Below, one piece after another: positions 21,986 through 22,039 of a stretch of 22,039 nt of DNA (position 1 is the stretch's first letter; every line of letters begins with the position of its first letter). The translations under genes and the position numbers were made by a program. The notes beneath the pieces are model-generated. The model was given only the letters and a program-made list of their open reading frames with translations. It did not search any database and had not been told where the DNA came from. The DNA lies in NCBI GenBank assembly GCA_900759415.1, contig CAAEVC010000137.1, positions 1 through 22,039 on the forward strand, in the 5' to 3' direction. Source of the stretch: an uncultured Dialister sp. Its GTDB lineage: Bacteria; Bacillota; Negativicutes; Veillonellales; Dialisteraceae.

Positions 21986-22039
21986 CTACAAGAGAAATGG
22001 ACTTTTGATTCGTAAGACAGCCATTAAGTCCTCGCGTCC
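21986..22039 (-). CDS. Possible C-terminal fragment of a further leftward gene (cut by right edge)
   Basis: A frame open to the right edge ends with EDLMAVLRIKSPFLL and a TAG at 21986-21988, 14 bases before the ATG at 21971. It is short and protein-like but cannot be confirmed; it would be the tail end of the next gene of the early operon. Confidence 0.25.
   Translation of the reverse strand, partial: GREDLMAVLRIKSPFLL

Noticed and set aside
1..22039. CRISPR arrays, tRNA genes, insertion sequences
   Set aside because: No regularly spaced repeats, no tRNA-like cloverleaf sequence and no transposase with terminal repeats were noticed.

Overview
The window looks like part of a Mu-like, tailed, probably temperate phage (prophage or free phage genome) of a Bacteroidales host, most likely Bacteroides, Phocaeicola or Parabacteroides. 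The evidence is a Mu-type head module (small terminase with HTH, gp28-type large terminase, DUF935 portal fused to a MuF domain, DUF1320/gp36-like, gpG-like and gp37-like proteins), small accessory families typical of Bacteroidales phages (DUF4248, DUF4494, DUF4406, HU-like), promoters of the Bacteroidota TAnnTTTG type, and A-rich rather than GGAGG-type leaders in front of many genes. No transposase, integrase, repressor or attachment site lies inside the window; the early/transposition end is presumably beyond the right edge.

Layout. (1) 1-11235, transcribed leftward: prohead protease/scaffold, major capsid protein, a small capsid-proximal protein, then a lysis cassette (M15 peptidase endolysin, holin-like protein, an inner-membrane spanin-like protein and an overlapping lipoprotein), then the tail genes: tail tube, two overlapping tail-assembly-chaperone-like frames, tape measure, a distal-tail-like protein, and a large tail hub/endopeptidase-like protein cut by the left edge. 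(2) 11236-11402: a divergent control region with a rightward TAnnTTTG promoter and six TTACA/TGTAA boxes in 55 bp. (3) 11403-17712, rightward: small and large terminase, DUF1320, the portal-MuF-nuclease fusion, a 238-bp GC-rich structured gap, gpG-like and gp37-like proteins. (4) 17713-18928: a lone leftward Bacteroidota small protein, then rightward HU-like and DUF4248 genes, each followed by a strong hairpin terminator. (5) 18976-22039, leftward: a tightly packed operon of small accessory genes (4-bp ATGA overlaps, TAATATG junctions), probably the far end of the early operon.

How it works together. The two divergent late operons supply head assembly and packaging (right) and capsid, lysis and tail (left), and the boxes between them are well placed for joint control. 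The most interesting items are the portal-MuF protein with an apparent C-terminal PBECR-type RNase/toxin domain; a structured GC-rich gap just after it with a leftward TAnnTTTG promoter and a hairpin end, a candidate small RNA; a spanin pair in which the outer lipoprotein also has a C-terminal membrane segment; and the phased TTACA boxes. All family names come from reading the sequences by eye; no database search was run.
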